From Tumebacillus_A lipolyticus (GTDB lineage Bacteria; Bacillota; Bacilli; Tumebacillales; Tumebacillaceae), in assembly GCF_042682745.1 (NCBI RefSeq), contig NZ_JBHUIO010000002.1, positions 1,312,954 to 1,376,953 on the forward strand: a stretch of 64,000 bases of DNA, written 5' to 3'. The notes beneath the pieces were generated by a model. The model searched no databases. It saw only the letters and a list, made by a program, of their open reading frames with translations, and was not told the DNA's origin. The position numbers were made by a program, and so were the translations under genes. Numbering within the stretch: position 1 is the first letter of the stretch; each line of letters opens with the position of its first letter. Below, piece by piece: positions 50,070 to 59,058 of this stretch.

Positions 50070-50990
50070 CTATCGAAGCTTGGCAAGCCGTCTCTCCTCC
50101 TGAGCGGCCGCCCAGCGCAGGCGAGTGAACAGCGCCTTTTTGTCGCCGCTCTTGCCAAACTCGTACCATTCGCGAACCACGAGCGAAGGATAGTTCATCA
50201 GGACATCCAACACGCGTCGATTGTCTTGACAAAGCGGCATCCTGCGGTCATACCGCTCGACGATCTCTTCGATCAATCCCGGCTCATATCCGTTCACATA
50301 GAGCGCATGATTGATCATCTGATAGAGGTCGTGCACCCGAACGTCTGTCCCCGCGAGATCAAAGTCGATGATGGCAGCCGATCCGCCCTGCCAGATAAAA
50401 TTGTGCGGGGCCGGATCGCGATGACAGAGCACGCCTCGCCTTCGATCTCGCTCCAACGCCTGCAGACTCGGTTCTGCCAAGTCGCTGACCGCCTGCAGCG
50501 CCCGCTCTTCAAAAGGGCGCCACAGATCGCGCAACGAGGTCGCGCGCAACGAGGCTGCCCGCGCCCGCTCCAAGCGGTGGCGATACTTATCGGAAAGCGA
50601 AGGCACGCGCAGCAAAGACGGCCGTTCCACCTGTTTCGTGATCGACACGCGGTGCAGCTCGGCCAGCGCTTCGGCGGCCGCCAAGCGCTCCTTGCCGCCC
50701 TGCAGCGACACATGTCTGCCGCGAAGCCACGGCTGCAGCGTCCACAGCGAGCCTCGATGTTCGAAATAGGTGCTGTTCGCTCTCGTCTTTAAAAAGGGGG
50801 CGATCTCGACACCCGCGCAGATGACCGCATCGAGCGCTTGGCCGAGCGCATCGAGCCGTCGTTTCATCCCTTCGCCTTGATAGCGCTTGAGAATCATCGC
50901 CCCACCGCTCGTATGAATCCCCGTCACGGTCCGAAGTTTGACTCCGTGTGAAAATGAAAGGCCGTATGCCCGTTCCAGTTCTGGCAGCAA
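50070..50990 (-). CDS. CotS-family spore coat kinase-like protein
   Basis: 306 residues. Aminoglycoside-phosphotransferase-like kinase fold: Lys in AMILKRYQGEG, catalytic loop LCHRDPAPHNFIW, metal-binding AIIDFDLAG, and the family end part VLMNYPSLVVREWYEFGKSG. CotS/CotI/YsxE proteins sit in the spore coat. It lies 82 bp downstream of the safA-like gene, which supports a coat role. The start is TTG 50990 with AGAAGGA touching it, a poor arrangement; no better in-frame start was found, so the N-terminus is uncertain. Confidence 0.85.
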   Translation of the reverse strand: MLPELERAYGLSFSHGVKLRTVTGIHTSGGAMILKRYQGEGMKRRLDALGQALDAVICAGVEIAPFLKTRANSTYFEHRGSLWTLQPWLRGRHVSLQGGKERLAAAEALAELHRVSITKQVERPSLLRVPSLSDKYRHRLERARAASLRATSLRDLWRPFEERALQAVSDLAEPSLQALERDRRRGVLCHRDPAPHNFIWQGGSAAIIDFDLAGTDVRVHDLYQMINHALYVNGYEPGLIEEIVERYDRRMPLCQDNRRVLDVLMNYPSLVVREWYEFGKSGDKKALFTRLRWAAAQEERRLAKLR

Positions 50991-51072
50991 TCCTTCTGTC
51001 AGCAGCGTCCCAAGGCATTCCCTCCCATCGCAAGAAAAAAGGGAAGCCGGACGGGCCCCCCATCTCCTGACA

Positions 51073-52155
51073 TCAATCTTCCTCGCGATAGAACGTCTTC
51101 GGCATCATCCCCATCCCACCGCCATGCATCACATTCATGTGCTGTTGCAGCACCAATTCATGATGCGGGTGGTACATCGGGTGCACATGGTGCATGTGCA
51201 TGTGACCGCATTTGCAATGCTTTTTCGGACGGCAGCACTTGTGATGCTTTTTGCACTTATGCTTTTTCTTCTTGTACGAGACCGGGATGTACATCATCAT
51301 CGGATAGTGATGAGCCGGCTGTGGCATCTGCACCTGTTGCACCTGCACATTCTCTTCATGCGGCGCATAGTTCATATGCGGAGCGTACTGAATGTTCATC
51401 TCGATCGGAGAGATCGGAGCCGGTTGCGGTGGAACTACCACCGGGGCGGTGATCATCGGTTTTTCCACAGGCGTCATCTCCTTAGGTAGAGTCAAAATTT
51501 CCTTCGGCATCATCGGCTGACCTGCGAACGGAGCGGTGAGCTGCTCCTTGCTCATCGGAGCGGTGAACTGCTCCTTGCTCATCGGAGCGGTGAGCTGTTC
51601 TTTGCTCATCGGAGCAGAATGTCCGGGGTTGCTGTGCTTGGGCTTTAGTCCCGCGGACGGGATATTGAGAACTTGACCGGAGTAGATCGCATCAGGATTG
51701 GAAACTTGTGGATTCGCAGCTTTTAACTGGTCAAGAGTTACCCCCACTTGCTTGGCGATTTTGAACATGCTATCGCCATGTTTAACCACATATTTCCACA
51801 GCCCTCCCCATTTCGGAACAGAGGGATAGGCAGGTGCGGAAACGCTCGGTTGGGATGGTGCGGCAGGAAGCGGCGTGTCACCTACGGATGCTGGAGTACC
51901 ATGAGTTTGAACAGACGGGCTAGGCGGTTGGATCGCGATGCTCGTGCTCGCTTCCTCATTCCCTGTCATCGCGTTGCCAGAAACCGCTCCGCCCGACCCC
52001 ATCGCATGATCGGGGATCGTGACCAGCGTGCCGACATCGATCTGATCGGGGTTGGCAATCTGCTTGTTCGCAGCGATCAACTCATCGAGAGTAACTCCAA
52101 ACTTTTTTGAAATTTTCCATAGGGAGTCTCCCTTTTGGACGGTGTAAACCTTCAA
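51073..52155 (-). CDS. safA: LysM spore coat assembly protein, SafA-like
   Basis: 360 residues from TTG 52155 behind AGGAGG. Begins LKVYTVQKGDSLWKISKKFG, a LysM domain at the very N-terminus as in SafA; a second LysM lies near 125-170 (VVKHGDSMFKIAKQVG). A threefold repeat APMSKEQLT / APMSKEQFT / APMSKEQLT follows, then a Pro/Gln-rich stretch and a tail dense in His, Lys, Cys and Met (KKKKHKCKKHHKCC, HCKCGHMHMHHVH), ending FYREED, similar to the SafA terminus. SafA anchors the inner coat to the cortex. The second LysM and metal-binding-like tail differ from B. subtilis SafA. Upstream CATACGAC could be part of a sigma-E promoter, unproven. Confidence 0.82.
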   Translation of the reverse strand: MKVYTVQKGDSLWKISKKFGVTLDELIAANKQIANPDQIDVGTLVTIPDHAMGSGGAVSGNAMTGNEEASTSIAIQPPSPSVQTHGTPASVGDTPLPAAPSQPSVSAPAYPSVPKWGGLWKYVVKHGDSMFKIAKQVGVTLDQLKAANPQVSNPDAIYSGQVLNIPSAGLKPKHSNPGHSAPMSKEQLTAPMSKEQFTAPMSKEQLTAPFAGQPMMPKEILTLPKEMTPVEKPMITAPVVVPPQPAPISPIEMNIQYAPHMNYAPHEENVQVQQVQMPQPAHHYPMMMYIPVSYKKKKHKCKKHHKCCRPKKHCKCGHMHMHHVHPMYHPHHELVLQQHMNVMHGGGMGMMPKTFYREED

Positions 52156-52252
52156 TCCGGTCGACCTCCTTAGTCGTATGTCACTGGCAGTATATGCGCC
52201 TGCCCGCCATGTGTCCTTGTTCCGAGAAAATTGGGCTGGTCTGTCAGCGCAG

Positions 52253-52286
52253 AAAAAAAGAGCGTCCGCCATCGGACGGACCGCTC
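52253..52286 (-). terminator. Terminator of the Crp/Fnr gene
   Basis: Minus strand GAGCG-G-TCCG / CGGA-CGCTC stem (52260-52286, one bulge) followed by TTTTTTT. The stem begins in the stop codon of the regulator. Confidence 0.8.
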
Positions 52287-52965
52287 AAGAATCTTTGAGA
52301 AACGACTTCAACTCTTCGACCAGATAGATCGTGATCTGTCCCCGCGAGACGTCGAGAATCCCCGCTTTTTTCAGCTGGCTCATCATCCGGTTGACCCCTT
52401 CTCTCGTCGATCCGATCATCTTGGCCAACTCCTGATGCGACAGCGCGAGATCGAGCACAACTCCATGCGGCGTCTGCCTTCCATACTCCTCATAGAGCCT
52501 GAGCAGCGTGGAGATCAACGCGCCCCATTTATCCTGCAGGGCCAGATCGCGCATCTGCGCTTGCGTCTGCAGCAGACGCTCTCCCAGCAGGCGGATGATC
52601 GCGATCGACAGGTCCGGATTTTCCCGAACGAGCGCTTCCAGCTCCCCGTGCGGGATCATCCAGATCTCAGCCGCTTCGATCGCCTGCGCTGTCGCCGGAT
52701 AGGGCTGATCCAAAAACAGCATCGCAGCCCCGATCGGCTCACCGCCTTGGCGGATATACAGGATGATCTCTCGCCCTTCTGGCGTCGTTTTGGTCAGCCT
52801 CACCTTTCCTGTGCGCACCACATACATCGCCACATATGGATCGCCCTCAAAAAAGAGGATCTCCCCACGCTTGACCCGCTTCAGCTGCGCGATGCTATAG
52901 ATCAGCTGCAAAAACTCGTCTGACAGATCGCGAAACAAACTGATGCCGCGCAACTCTTTCCACAT
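52285..52965 (-). CDS. Crp/Fnr-family transcriptional regulator
   Basis: 226 residues from ATG 52965 behind GGAGGTC; the longer frame is antisense noise from the MFS gene. N-terminal cyclic-nucleotide-binding fold (FFEGDPYVAMYVVRTGKVRL, GEPIGAAMLFLDQPYPATA) and a C-terminal winged helix (LSHQELAKMIGSTREGVNRMMSQLKKAG). No cysteine cluster for an iron-sulfur centre is seen near the N-terminus, so it is not an Fnr-type oxygen sensor. Divergent from the first MFS gene with a 102-bp shared region containing ATACT-TCG-AGTAT. Confidence 0.9.
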   Translation of the reverse strand: MWKELRGISLFRDLSDEFLQLIYSIAQLKRVKRGEILFFEGDPYVAMYVVRTGKVRLTKTTPEGREIILYIRQGGEPIGAAMLFLDQPYPATAQAIEAAEIWMIPHGELEALVRENPDLSIAIIRLLGERLLQTQAQMRDLALQDKWGALISTLLRLYEEYGRQTPHGVVLDLALSHQELAKMIGSTREGVNRMMSQLKKAGILDVSRGQITIYLVEELKSFLKDS

Positions 52966-53067
52966 CTTTTGACCTCCACACGTTCTGAAAAATAGGGCTA
53001 TTCTTCCTTCGAATACTTCGAGTATACTTAAAAGATAAATTCTGCTGTAGAATCGAGGTGACCTCTC

Positions 53068-54300
53068 ATGAACTGGCTTCAAAAAATCTATCAGCGCTAC
53101 GACCAGACGATTTGGATTCGAGCACTTGGCGGAGTATTGACCACCATCGCTACCTTTATGCTCCGTCCTTTTCTGGCCTTGTATCTCTATGATAAGCTGG
53201 ATGGCGACCTCTTTGTCACCACCCTGATCGTCGCGCTGCAGCCTGGGACCTCGATCATCGCGTCCCTTTATGCGGGAGGTTTCTCCGATCGCTATGGACG
53301 CAAACCGGTGATGGTGATCTCGCTGCTGATCTCCGTGCTGACGATGGCCGGCTTCGCCTTCGCCGAATCGCTGATCGCTTTTGCGATCCTCTCGATCATC
53401 AACGGGATCGGCTCTTCCCTGTTCGCCCCAGCCGCCAACGCGCAGATCGCCGACGTGGTGCCGGAGGAGCGGCGCGCCGAAGTGTTCGCGCTGATGCACA
53501 CCTCGTTTAATGTAGGCGTTGCGATCGGTCCGCTGGTCGGCGTCTTGATGTACAAGCTCAATCCGGGCTACGTCTTCCTCTTCTCAGCAGCTGTGATGAC
53601 GCTCTATGCCCTTTTGATTTTGACGAAAATTCCTGAAACCCTGCCGGAAGAAGTTCGGGAGAAGATGCGCCATGCGAAAGGCACCAACAAACAAGCGCTG
53701 CCGAGGATGCGATTTAAAGAGCATAAGCTGCTTTGGTGGGTGACGATCGGCATCCTGCCTTTCACCTTGCTCTATTCGCAGGTGGAGATCATCTTGCCAC
53801 AGCATTTAAAGTCCAACTTCTCCAACTATGTGGAGACGTTCGCTTTGCTGATGACATTTAACGGCATTCTGGTGATGTGCTTCCAGATTCTCACCGCTCG
53901 CATCGCTGAAAAATTTCCGATGCACCGCGTGATGTCTGTCGGTCTGTTGCTCTGTGCTGTCACCTCGTTCGGTTATGGCTGGTCGTACATGCTCGCGCTG
54001 CTCTTGCTGACCGAGTTTATCTTTACGATCGGTGAGATGCTGCTGATGCCACAGGCGCAAAAGGCGGTCTCGATCCTCGCGCCGATCGAGTTGCGCGCTC
54101 GCTACTTTGCTGTCTACGGGCTGAGTTGGAACTTGACGCGCACGTTCGGGCCATTCCTCGGCGCGTTCGGCTTCTCCTATTTCGGAGGCCAGCACTGGTT
54201 TTCGATCATCTCCCTGCTCTTGGTAGCTGCTGCCATCTTCCTGCATCAGCTCGTCTATCGCTCGATCTACCTGCCGCGACAATCTTCGCTTTCCGCTTAA
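53068..54300 (+). CDS. MFS transporter (first of a paralogous pair)
   Basis: 410 residues, about twelve membrane segments, with the MFS signature SDRYGRKPVMV between segments 2 and 3 and motif PAANAQIADVVPEERRAEVF. The family resembles YttB/MdtH-like drug or metabolite exporters; substrate unknown. The ATG follows GAGGTGACC. It is closely similar along its whole length to the next gene (both have TTxAxFMxRPFLALYL and DRYGRKP), so the two arose by tandem duplication. Its terminator separates the two units. It may be controlled by the divergent Crp/Fnr gene. Confidence 0.88.
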   Translation: MNWLQKIYQRYDQTIWIRALGGVLTTIATFMLRPFLALYLYDKLDGDLFVTTLIVALQPGTSIIASLYAGGFSDRYGRKPVMVISLLISVLTMAGFAFAESLIAFAILSIINGIGSSLFAPAANAQIADVVPEERRAEVFALMHTSFNVGVAIGPLVGVLMYKLNPGYVFLFSAAVMTLYALLILTKIPETLPEEVREKMRHAKGTNKQALPRMRFKEHKLLWWVTIGILPFTLLYSQVEIILPQHLKSNFSNYVETFALLMTFNGILVMCFQILTARIAEKFPMHRVMSVGLLLCAVTSFGYGWSYMLALLLLTEFIFTIGEMLLMPQAQKAVSILAPIELRARYFAVYGLSWNLTRTFGPFLGAFGFSYFGGQHWFSIISLLLVAAAIFLHQLVYRSIYLPRQSSLSA

Positions 54301-54309
54301 ATATTGCTT

Positions 54310-54336
54310 AGAGAACCCACCGCTGGTGGGTTCTCT
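54310..54336 (+). terminator. Terminator of the first MFS gene
   Basis: AGAGAACCCACC (54310-54321) and GGTGGGTTCTCT (54325-54336) are exact inverse complements with a three-base loop, followed by TT. Confidence 0.88.
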
Positions 54337-54431
54337 TTCATTAAACAGAATATTTAATCTTTATAAAATCCTCTATCCATTCTGTCACTTCTTCTTGTAT
54401 ACTGTCGGAATACAGACTTGGAGGTGACGGG

Positions 54432-55673
54432 ATGAATGTTGTGCAGAAGTTGATCGGCCGCTATGATACGGCGATCTGGATTCGCGTCATCGGAACTATT
54501 TTGACTACGTTTGCAGGTTTTATGATTCGTCCTTTTCTTGCGCTCTACCTGTTTGACAAACTAGAGGGGAACTTGCTGCTCACCGCGGTGATCGTCGGCT
54601 TGCAGCCGCTGACCAGCATGATCGCCGGCATCTTCTCCGGCAGTTTGGCCGACCGTTACGGTCGCAAGCCGATGATGGTCGCTTCGCTGGTCATTCAGTC
54701 GGTCACGATGTTCGGTTATATTTTCGCCGAGTCGCTGCTTGAGTTTTCTGTGCTGACGATTATCAACGGGTTGGGTCAGTCGCTGTTCTGGCCAGCTGCA
54801 TCCGCGCAGATCACCGACCTGGTGCCGGAGGAGAAGCGCTCCGAAGTGTTCGCTGTGATGCATACCGCCTTGAACGTCGGCGCGGCGCTCGGCCCGCTGA
54901 TCGGGGTGATGATCTACAAGGTCAACCCGGGCATCGCCTTTGGTCTCTGTGCGATCGCCGAGCTGATCTATATGATCCTGCTGATCTGGAAAGTTCCAGA
55001 AACGCTGCCGAAAGAGCTGCGCGAGCGAGCTCGCAAAGCCAGCAAGGGTGAAAAAGGCGGCTTGCCGAAGCTGAAGCTTCGCCACGCGAGCATGCTGATC
55101 TGGATCACGATCGCGATGGTGCCCTGTTCGCTCCTTTATTCGCAAGTAGAATCGATATTGCCTCAACATTTGAAAGTCAATTTTGACGATTATTTGGACG
55201 CATTTGCCACATTGCTCGCGATCAACGGGACGATGGTCGTCGCCACCCAGATCTTGATCGCAAAGTTCGCAGATCGGTTCCCGATCCGCAACGTGATCTT
55301 TGTCGCCTTTCTCTTTCTCGCCGCGACCGCTTTCGGATACGGGTGGGGCACGGCGTTTTGGGTGCTGATCTTAGCAGAGATCTCCTTTACGATCGGCGAG
55401 ATGTTAAACGGGCCACAGATCCAAAAGGCGGTTTCGATCATCGCACCACCGGAGCTTCGCGGACGCTATTTTGCGATCTTCGGCGCTCATTGGGGGGTGA
55501 CCGGGACCGTGGCACCGATTATCGGTGCGCTCACCTTTCAAGCGTACGGCGGTGGCGTCTGGTTCTCCGTCGTCGGCGTGCTGCTGATCATCGCAGCGTT
55601 CGCCCATTACTTTCTGCTCGGTCGAGCGCTTGGGAAAAAGCCCTCGGTGCAGACTGCCGCACAGACGAGCTGA
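54432..55673 (+). CDS. MFS transporter (second of a paralogous pair)
   Basis: 413 residues, twelve membrane segments, ADRYGRKPMMV signature and SAQITDLVPEEKRSEVF, paralogous to the preceding gene. GGAGGTGACGGG precedes the ATG, almost the same ribosome binding region as its paralogue. Has its own upstream TATACT box (about 54396). Substrate unknown; two diverged copies suggest different substrates. Confidence 0.88.
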   Translation: MNVVQKLIGRYDTAIWIRVIGTILTTFAGFMIRPFLALYLFDKLEGNLLLTAVIVGLQPLTSMIAGIFSGSLADRYGRKPMMVASLVIQSVTMFGYIFAESLLEFSVLTIINGLGQSLFWPAASAQITDLVPEEKRSEVFAVMHTALNVGAALGPLIGVMIYKVNPGIAFGLCAIAELIYMILLIWKVPETLPKELRERARKASKGEKGGLPKLKLRHASMLIWITIAMVPCSLLYSQVESILPQHLKVNFDDYLDAFATLLAINGTMVVATQILIAKFADRFPIRNVIFVAFLFLAATAFGYGWGTAFWVLILAEISFTIGEMLNGPQIQKAVSIIAPPELRGRYFAIFGAHWGVTGTVAPIIGALTFQAYGGGVWFSVVGVLLIIAAFAHYFLLGRALGKKPSVQTAAQTS

Positions 55674-55681
55674 TCATACAA

Positions 55682-55714
55682 AAAAGTTGAGTCGCTATCG
55701 ACTCAACTTTTTTT
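55682..55714. terminator. Bidirectional terminator overlapping the VTT gene end
   Basis: AAAAGTTGAGTCG, 4-base loop, CGACTCAACTTTT plus further T. The stop codon and last codons (KKLSR) of the minus-strand VTT gene lie within the right arm. Confidence 0.85.
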
Positions 55715-56351
55715 GTGCGTTGCGGTAGATCAGATAGACTAAAGCAAGAAAGATCGCATAGATGGCGACGACGACCAACAGGTTGCGCCAAGAGGTTAAC
55801 GCCTGATCACCCACCGTCGCAAAAACGATCATCGTCGGCAATTTCCCCAGCGCCGTCGCCGTCAGAAAGATCCAAAGCGGGGTTCGCACCAGCCCCGAAT
55901 AGATGTTGACCACCGCAGCCGGAATGATCGGAATCAACCGAGCGAACAGAATCGCCAAAAAGGAGTTGCGCTCAAACAGCTTGGTCAGCCGTTCGATTTG
56001 TTGATGGCGTTGTAGATAGCCGCTCATCTGCTCTGCAAACAGCCTTCGCGCGAAGAAAAACATGATCAGTGCGGCTGTCGTCGAGGCGCTCCAAACGATC
56101 AGCCCGCCGACGACAGGCCCATAGATCGCTCCGGTGACAGCGCCGATCAGCCCATATGGAAACACAGGTACCAAAGCGAACAGAATGGCCAGTCCGAAGA
56201 CCAGCCAAGGCATGTCCGCCCCTTTGTCCATCGCATCCAGCAGGATATCTTGCTTCCATACGAGCAACAGGATCAGCAGCAAATATCCGCAGAGCGCGAT
56301 CAGTTTTTTTGCAATCGATCTATTCAAGAAAAGGCCATCTCCTGTCACCAT
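55695..56351 (-). CDS. VTT (TVP38/TMEM64, DedA-like) membrane protein
   Basis: About 218 residues from ATG 56351 (AAGGTG upstream); a TTG at 56327 behind AGGAG is an alternative start. Six hydrophobic segments with the VTT core: FPYGLIGAVTGAIYG, ARRLFAEQM, and FLAILFARLIPIIPAAVVN before GLVRTPLWIFLTATALGKLP. VTT proteins are thought to move lipids between leaflets. It follows the DUF4097 gene by 36 bp and is probably cotranscribed with it. Confidence 0.87.
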   Translation of the reverse strand: MVTGDGLFLNRSIAKKLIALCGYLLLILLLVWKQDILLDAMDKGADMPWLVFGLAILFALVPVFPYGLIGAVTGAIYGPVVGGLIVWSASTTAALIMFFFARRLFAEQMSGYLQRHQQIERLTKLFERNSFLAILFARLIPIIPAAVVNIYSGLVRTPLWIFLTATALGKLPTMIVFATVGDQALTSWRNLLVVVAIYAIFLALVYLIYRNAQKKLSR

Positions 56352-56387
56352 CGACAAGCACCTTGCGACCGACAGCGGGAAGCGCTG

Positions 56388-57401
56388 CTACTTCATTCCG
56401 CTCACTTCGATGCTGCCGCGATGCGTTTCCACATCGATCAGATGCTTACCCTCGCCATTTTTTATCGAAAAGTTGTTGACGATTCCTCTCGATTGAATCT
56501 GCAGCAGATCGCCGGTCACCTTCCCTGCCGATGTCTTCAATCGAAATGTCGCATCGACGTTCTGAGGCAGCAACAGTTCGATGCTTCCGTTATGCGTCAT
56601 CACACGCCAGTCGCCAGCGACGTCACACTTATTTTTCACGCGAACGGAGCCGTTGTGCGTATGCAGGATGGCGTTCTGCTGACAATTTTCAACCACGATC
56701 TTGCCATTGTGCGTCTCCGCCTTCAGGTTGCCCGTCACATTTTCCACCCGCAAGGAGCCGTTGCGGGAGAGCAGGTGCAACCGCCCATCCACATGTCTAG
56801 CATCCACGCTTCCATGGCGAGTGTCCAATTCTACATGTGCGACCACCGTCTCCAGCTCAATGCTTCCGTTTGCCGTCTCCGCCGTCAAACGATCCGCTTT
56901 GATCCCCTTCAGCTGCAAGGAACCATGATGCGAGCGCACTTTGACCGACCCGTTCTCGCTTTTCACATGCGAGATATCGACCGACCCGTTATGCGTATGG
57001 GCATCGAGCGCACCGACAATATCCTGCGCCTCGATCGAACCGTTATGGCTGATCAGCTCAACCTTGCAGACGCTTCTCGGCAAGATCAGATCAACGCTCA
57101 CGCTGATCGACGATCCGGAAAACAGCTGTGTGCATTCAAGCTGTTCAAAGAGTATCGTATCGCCTCGCTGCTCCAATGTCCAGAAGCGTTCCACATCTGA
57201 CATGTCGCGAATATCCTCTGCCAGTTCTCCTTTGACGACCACGCGGACGAGAGCTCGTACCGTCTCCTGTTCCGCTTGCTTGATCCGAATGCGCCCGTTG
57301 TGGACTTTTACGCGCGCCTTGTGCGCATCCCCTTCGAGTGAACGGGTGACCTCTTGCGAACCTTCAAATTTTGCTCTGGAGCCGAGCAGGAAACTAAACA
57401 T
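56388..57401 (-). CDS. DUF4097 repeat protein (predicted beta-helix)
   Basis: 337 residues from ATG 57401; GAGGGGG lies about 11 bases upstream. Apart from the N-terminal 110 residues it consists of about twelve degenerate repeats of 17-20 residues, each with an NGS/HGS-type turn (SHNGSIEAQ, THNGSVDIS, RHGSVDAR, RNGSLRVEN, THNGSIELL, HRGSIEVSG). This is the DUF4097 pattern and predicts a right-handed beta-helix. No signal peptide or membrane segment is seen, so it is probably cytoplasmic. Function unknown; such proteins often accompany membrane or anti-sigma proteins, here a VTT protein. Confidence 0.85.
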   Translation of the reverse strand: MFSFLLGSRAKFEGSQEVTRSLEGDAHKARVKVHNGRIRIKQAEQETVRALVRVVVKGELAEDIRDMSDVERFWTLEQRGDTILFEQLECTQLFSGSSISVSVDLILPRSVCKVELISHNGSIEAQDIVGALDAHTHNGSVDISHVKSENGSVKVRSHHGSLQLKGIKADRLTAETANGSIELETVVAHVELDTRHGSVDARHVDGRLHLLSRNGSLRVENVTGNLKAETHNGKIVVENCQQNAILHTHNGSVRVKNKCDVAGDWRVMTHNGSIELLLPQNVDATFRLKTSAGKVTGDLLQIQSRGIVNNFSIKNGEGKHLIDVETHRGSIEVSGMK

Positions 57402-57463
57402 TGGTAAAATCCCCCTCATCTGTGGCTTGTTGACTAGATCGTACCATAATCTCGTAACAAAAA

Positions 57464-57489
57464 GACTCGGTCTATAGACCGAGTCTTCA
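57464..57489 (-). terminator. Terminator of metN-metI-metQ
   Basis: AAGACTCGGTC (57464-57474), loop TATA, GACCGAGTCTT (57479-57489), followed on the minus strand by TTT. Confidence 0.9.
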
Positions 57490-57515
57490 TCCACCTGCAG
57501 AAGTTTTCTGTCCGC

Positions 57516-58349
57516 TTAGAATGCGGGAACGATAGCGCCTTTATAGTTTTGCTCGATAAACTTTTTCAGATCGTCAGAGTTGAGCGCCTTGACCAATTTT
57601 TGCAGCGCCTCTTTGTCCTTATCTGCGGTGCGAACGGCGAGTACGTTCGCATACGGAGAGTCTTTGTCTTCGAGGAACAGCGCGTCTTTCGTCGGTACCA
57701 GCTTCGCCTCCAGCGCATAGTTGGTGTTGATCACCGCAAGGTCAACCTCTGGCAGCACGCGCGGCAGCATCGCAGCTTCCAACTCTTTAAATTGGTACTC
57801 TTGCTTGTTTTCCACGATATCTTTGATCGTGCCAGCGATGCCGACGCCCTCTTTCAGCTTGATCAAACCGTTTTTCTCAAGCAATGCCAAGACGCGGCCA
57901 ACTTGCGTCACATCGTTCGGGATGGCGATCTGTGCGCCTTTCGGAAGCTCTTCCACTTTTTTATATTTCTGCGAGTAGGCGCCCATCGGCTCGATGTGCA
58001 CGCTGGCAATATGAGTCAGATCCAGATTGTGCTTTTTCGCGAAATCCTCTAGGTAGGGGATGTGCTGGAAAAAGTTCGCATCCAGCTGGCCTTCGCCAAG
58101 CTGCAGGTTGGGCTGCACATAGTCGGTGAACGGAACGATCTCCAGCTTGACGCCTTCCTGTTCCAGCTTCGGTGCAACTTGCTTGAGAATTTCTTCGTGC
58201 GGCACAGGTGACGCGCCCACTTTTAAGGTGACCACTTTCGAACCATCTTTCGCACCAGATGTGCCATCTTCTTTCGCGTTGTCTGTGCCGCATCCGATCA
58301 GAGAGGCGGTGAGCAGGAGGGTCATCGCGCCGAGCAACAATTTTTTCAT
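57516..58349 (-). CDS. metQ: Methionine ABC transporter substrate-binding lipoprotein
   Basis: 277 residues from ATG 58349 behind AAAGGATG. Lipoprotein signal MKKLLLGAMTLLLTASLIGC with lipidated cysteine 20. NlpA/MetQ domain with VGASPVPHEEILKQVAPKL and the conserved FFQHIPYLEDFAK. Captures methionine outside the membrane and passes it to MetI. Last gene of the SAM-riboswitch-controlled operon. Confidence 0.95.
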   Translation of the reverse strand: MKKLLLGAMTLLLTASLIGCGTDNAKEDGTSGAKDGSKVVTLKVGASPVPHEEILKQVAPKLEQEGVKLEIVPFTDYVQPNLQLGEGQLDANFFQHIPYLEDFAKKHNLDLTHIASVHIEPMGAYSQKYKKVEELPKGAQIAIPNDVTQVGRVLALLEKNGLIKLKEGVGIAGTIKDIVENKQEYQFKELEAAMLPRVLPEVDLAVINTNYALEAKLVPTKDALFLEDKDSPYANVLAVRTADKDKEALQKLVKALNSDDLKKFIEQNYKGAIVPAF

Positions 58350-58377
58350 GATTGAATCATCCTTTCTGGATTGGGTT

Positions 58378-59058
58378 TTATTTTCGTCTGAAGTAGGCGA
58401 CAAGCTTGTCACCGAACAGCTGAAACACTTGAACTAACAGGATCATGATGATCGTGGCGACGATCGTCACATCGTTTTGGAAGCGCTGATAGCCGTAGCG
58501 AAGCGCGAGGTCGCCGAGACCTCCACCGCCGATCGCGCCTGACATCGCCGAGTAGCCGACCAGCGTGACCAAGGTGATCGTCAGGCCTGCGAGAATGCCC
58601 GGTCGAGCTTCCGGGATCAACACCCGGGTGATGATCTGCAAGGTCGAAGCGCCCATCGACTGGGCCATCTCGATCACACCCCGATCCACTTCACGCAGAG
58701 AAGTTTCGACAAGCCGCGCGAAAAAGGGGGCGGTGCCGATCACCAGCGGCGGAATCGCAGCTGACACGCCGATCGATGTGCCGACCAGCAGTTTGGTAAA
58801 CGGAATGATCAAGATCAGCAAGATGATAAAGGGTATCGAACGAAAAACGTTGATCACCGTAGACAGCACTTGATAGGCAAATCGATTGTGCAGGAGCTGG
58901 CCTGGGGCGGTCAGGTAGACCAAGACTCCGAGCGGGAGACCGATCAGCGCGGTAAACAGCGTGGCGATCCCGACCATGTACAGCGTTTCGAGCAGCGTTT
59001 TCCAGATCTCCGGCCATACCACATTGGGGAACAGCTCGATCAATAGCGCCTCCATCAC
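58378..59058 (-). CDS. metI: Methionine ABC transporter permease
   Basis: 226 residues, five to six membrane segments, with the EAA loop IEMAQSMGASTLQIITRVLIPEA that docks on the ATPase. Start GTG 59058 (ATG 59055 next to it) behind GGAGGTGATC. Overlaps metN by four bases; metQ follows after 28 bp. Confidence 0.95.
   Translation of the reverse strand: MMEALLIELFPNVVWPEIWKTLLETLYMVGIATLFTALIGLPLGVLVYLTAPGQLLHNRFAYQVLSTVINVFRSIPFIILLILIIPFTKLLVGTSIGVSAAIPPLVIGTAPFFARLVETSLREVDRGVIEMAQSMGASTLQIITRVLIPEARPGILAGLTITLVTLVGYSAMSGAIGGGGLGDLALRYGYQRFQNDVTIVATIIMILLVQVFQLFGDKLVAYFRRK

Noticed and set aside
50587..51063. 158-residue ORF overlapping the CotS-like gene in another frame
   Set aside because: It is arginine- and glycine-rich shadow coding; the kinase motifs lie in the other frame.
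52966..53499. 178-residue N-terminal extension of the Crp/Fnr gene
   Set aside because: It runs antisense through the MFS gene and lacks family similarity; ATG 52965 has GGAGGTC before it.
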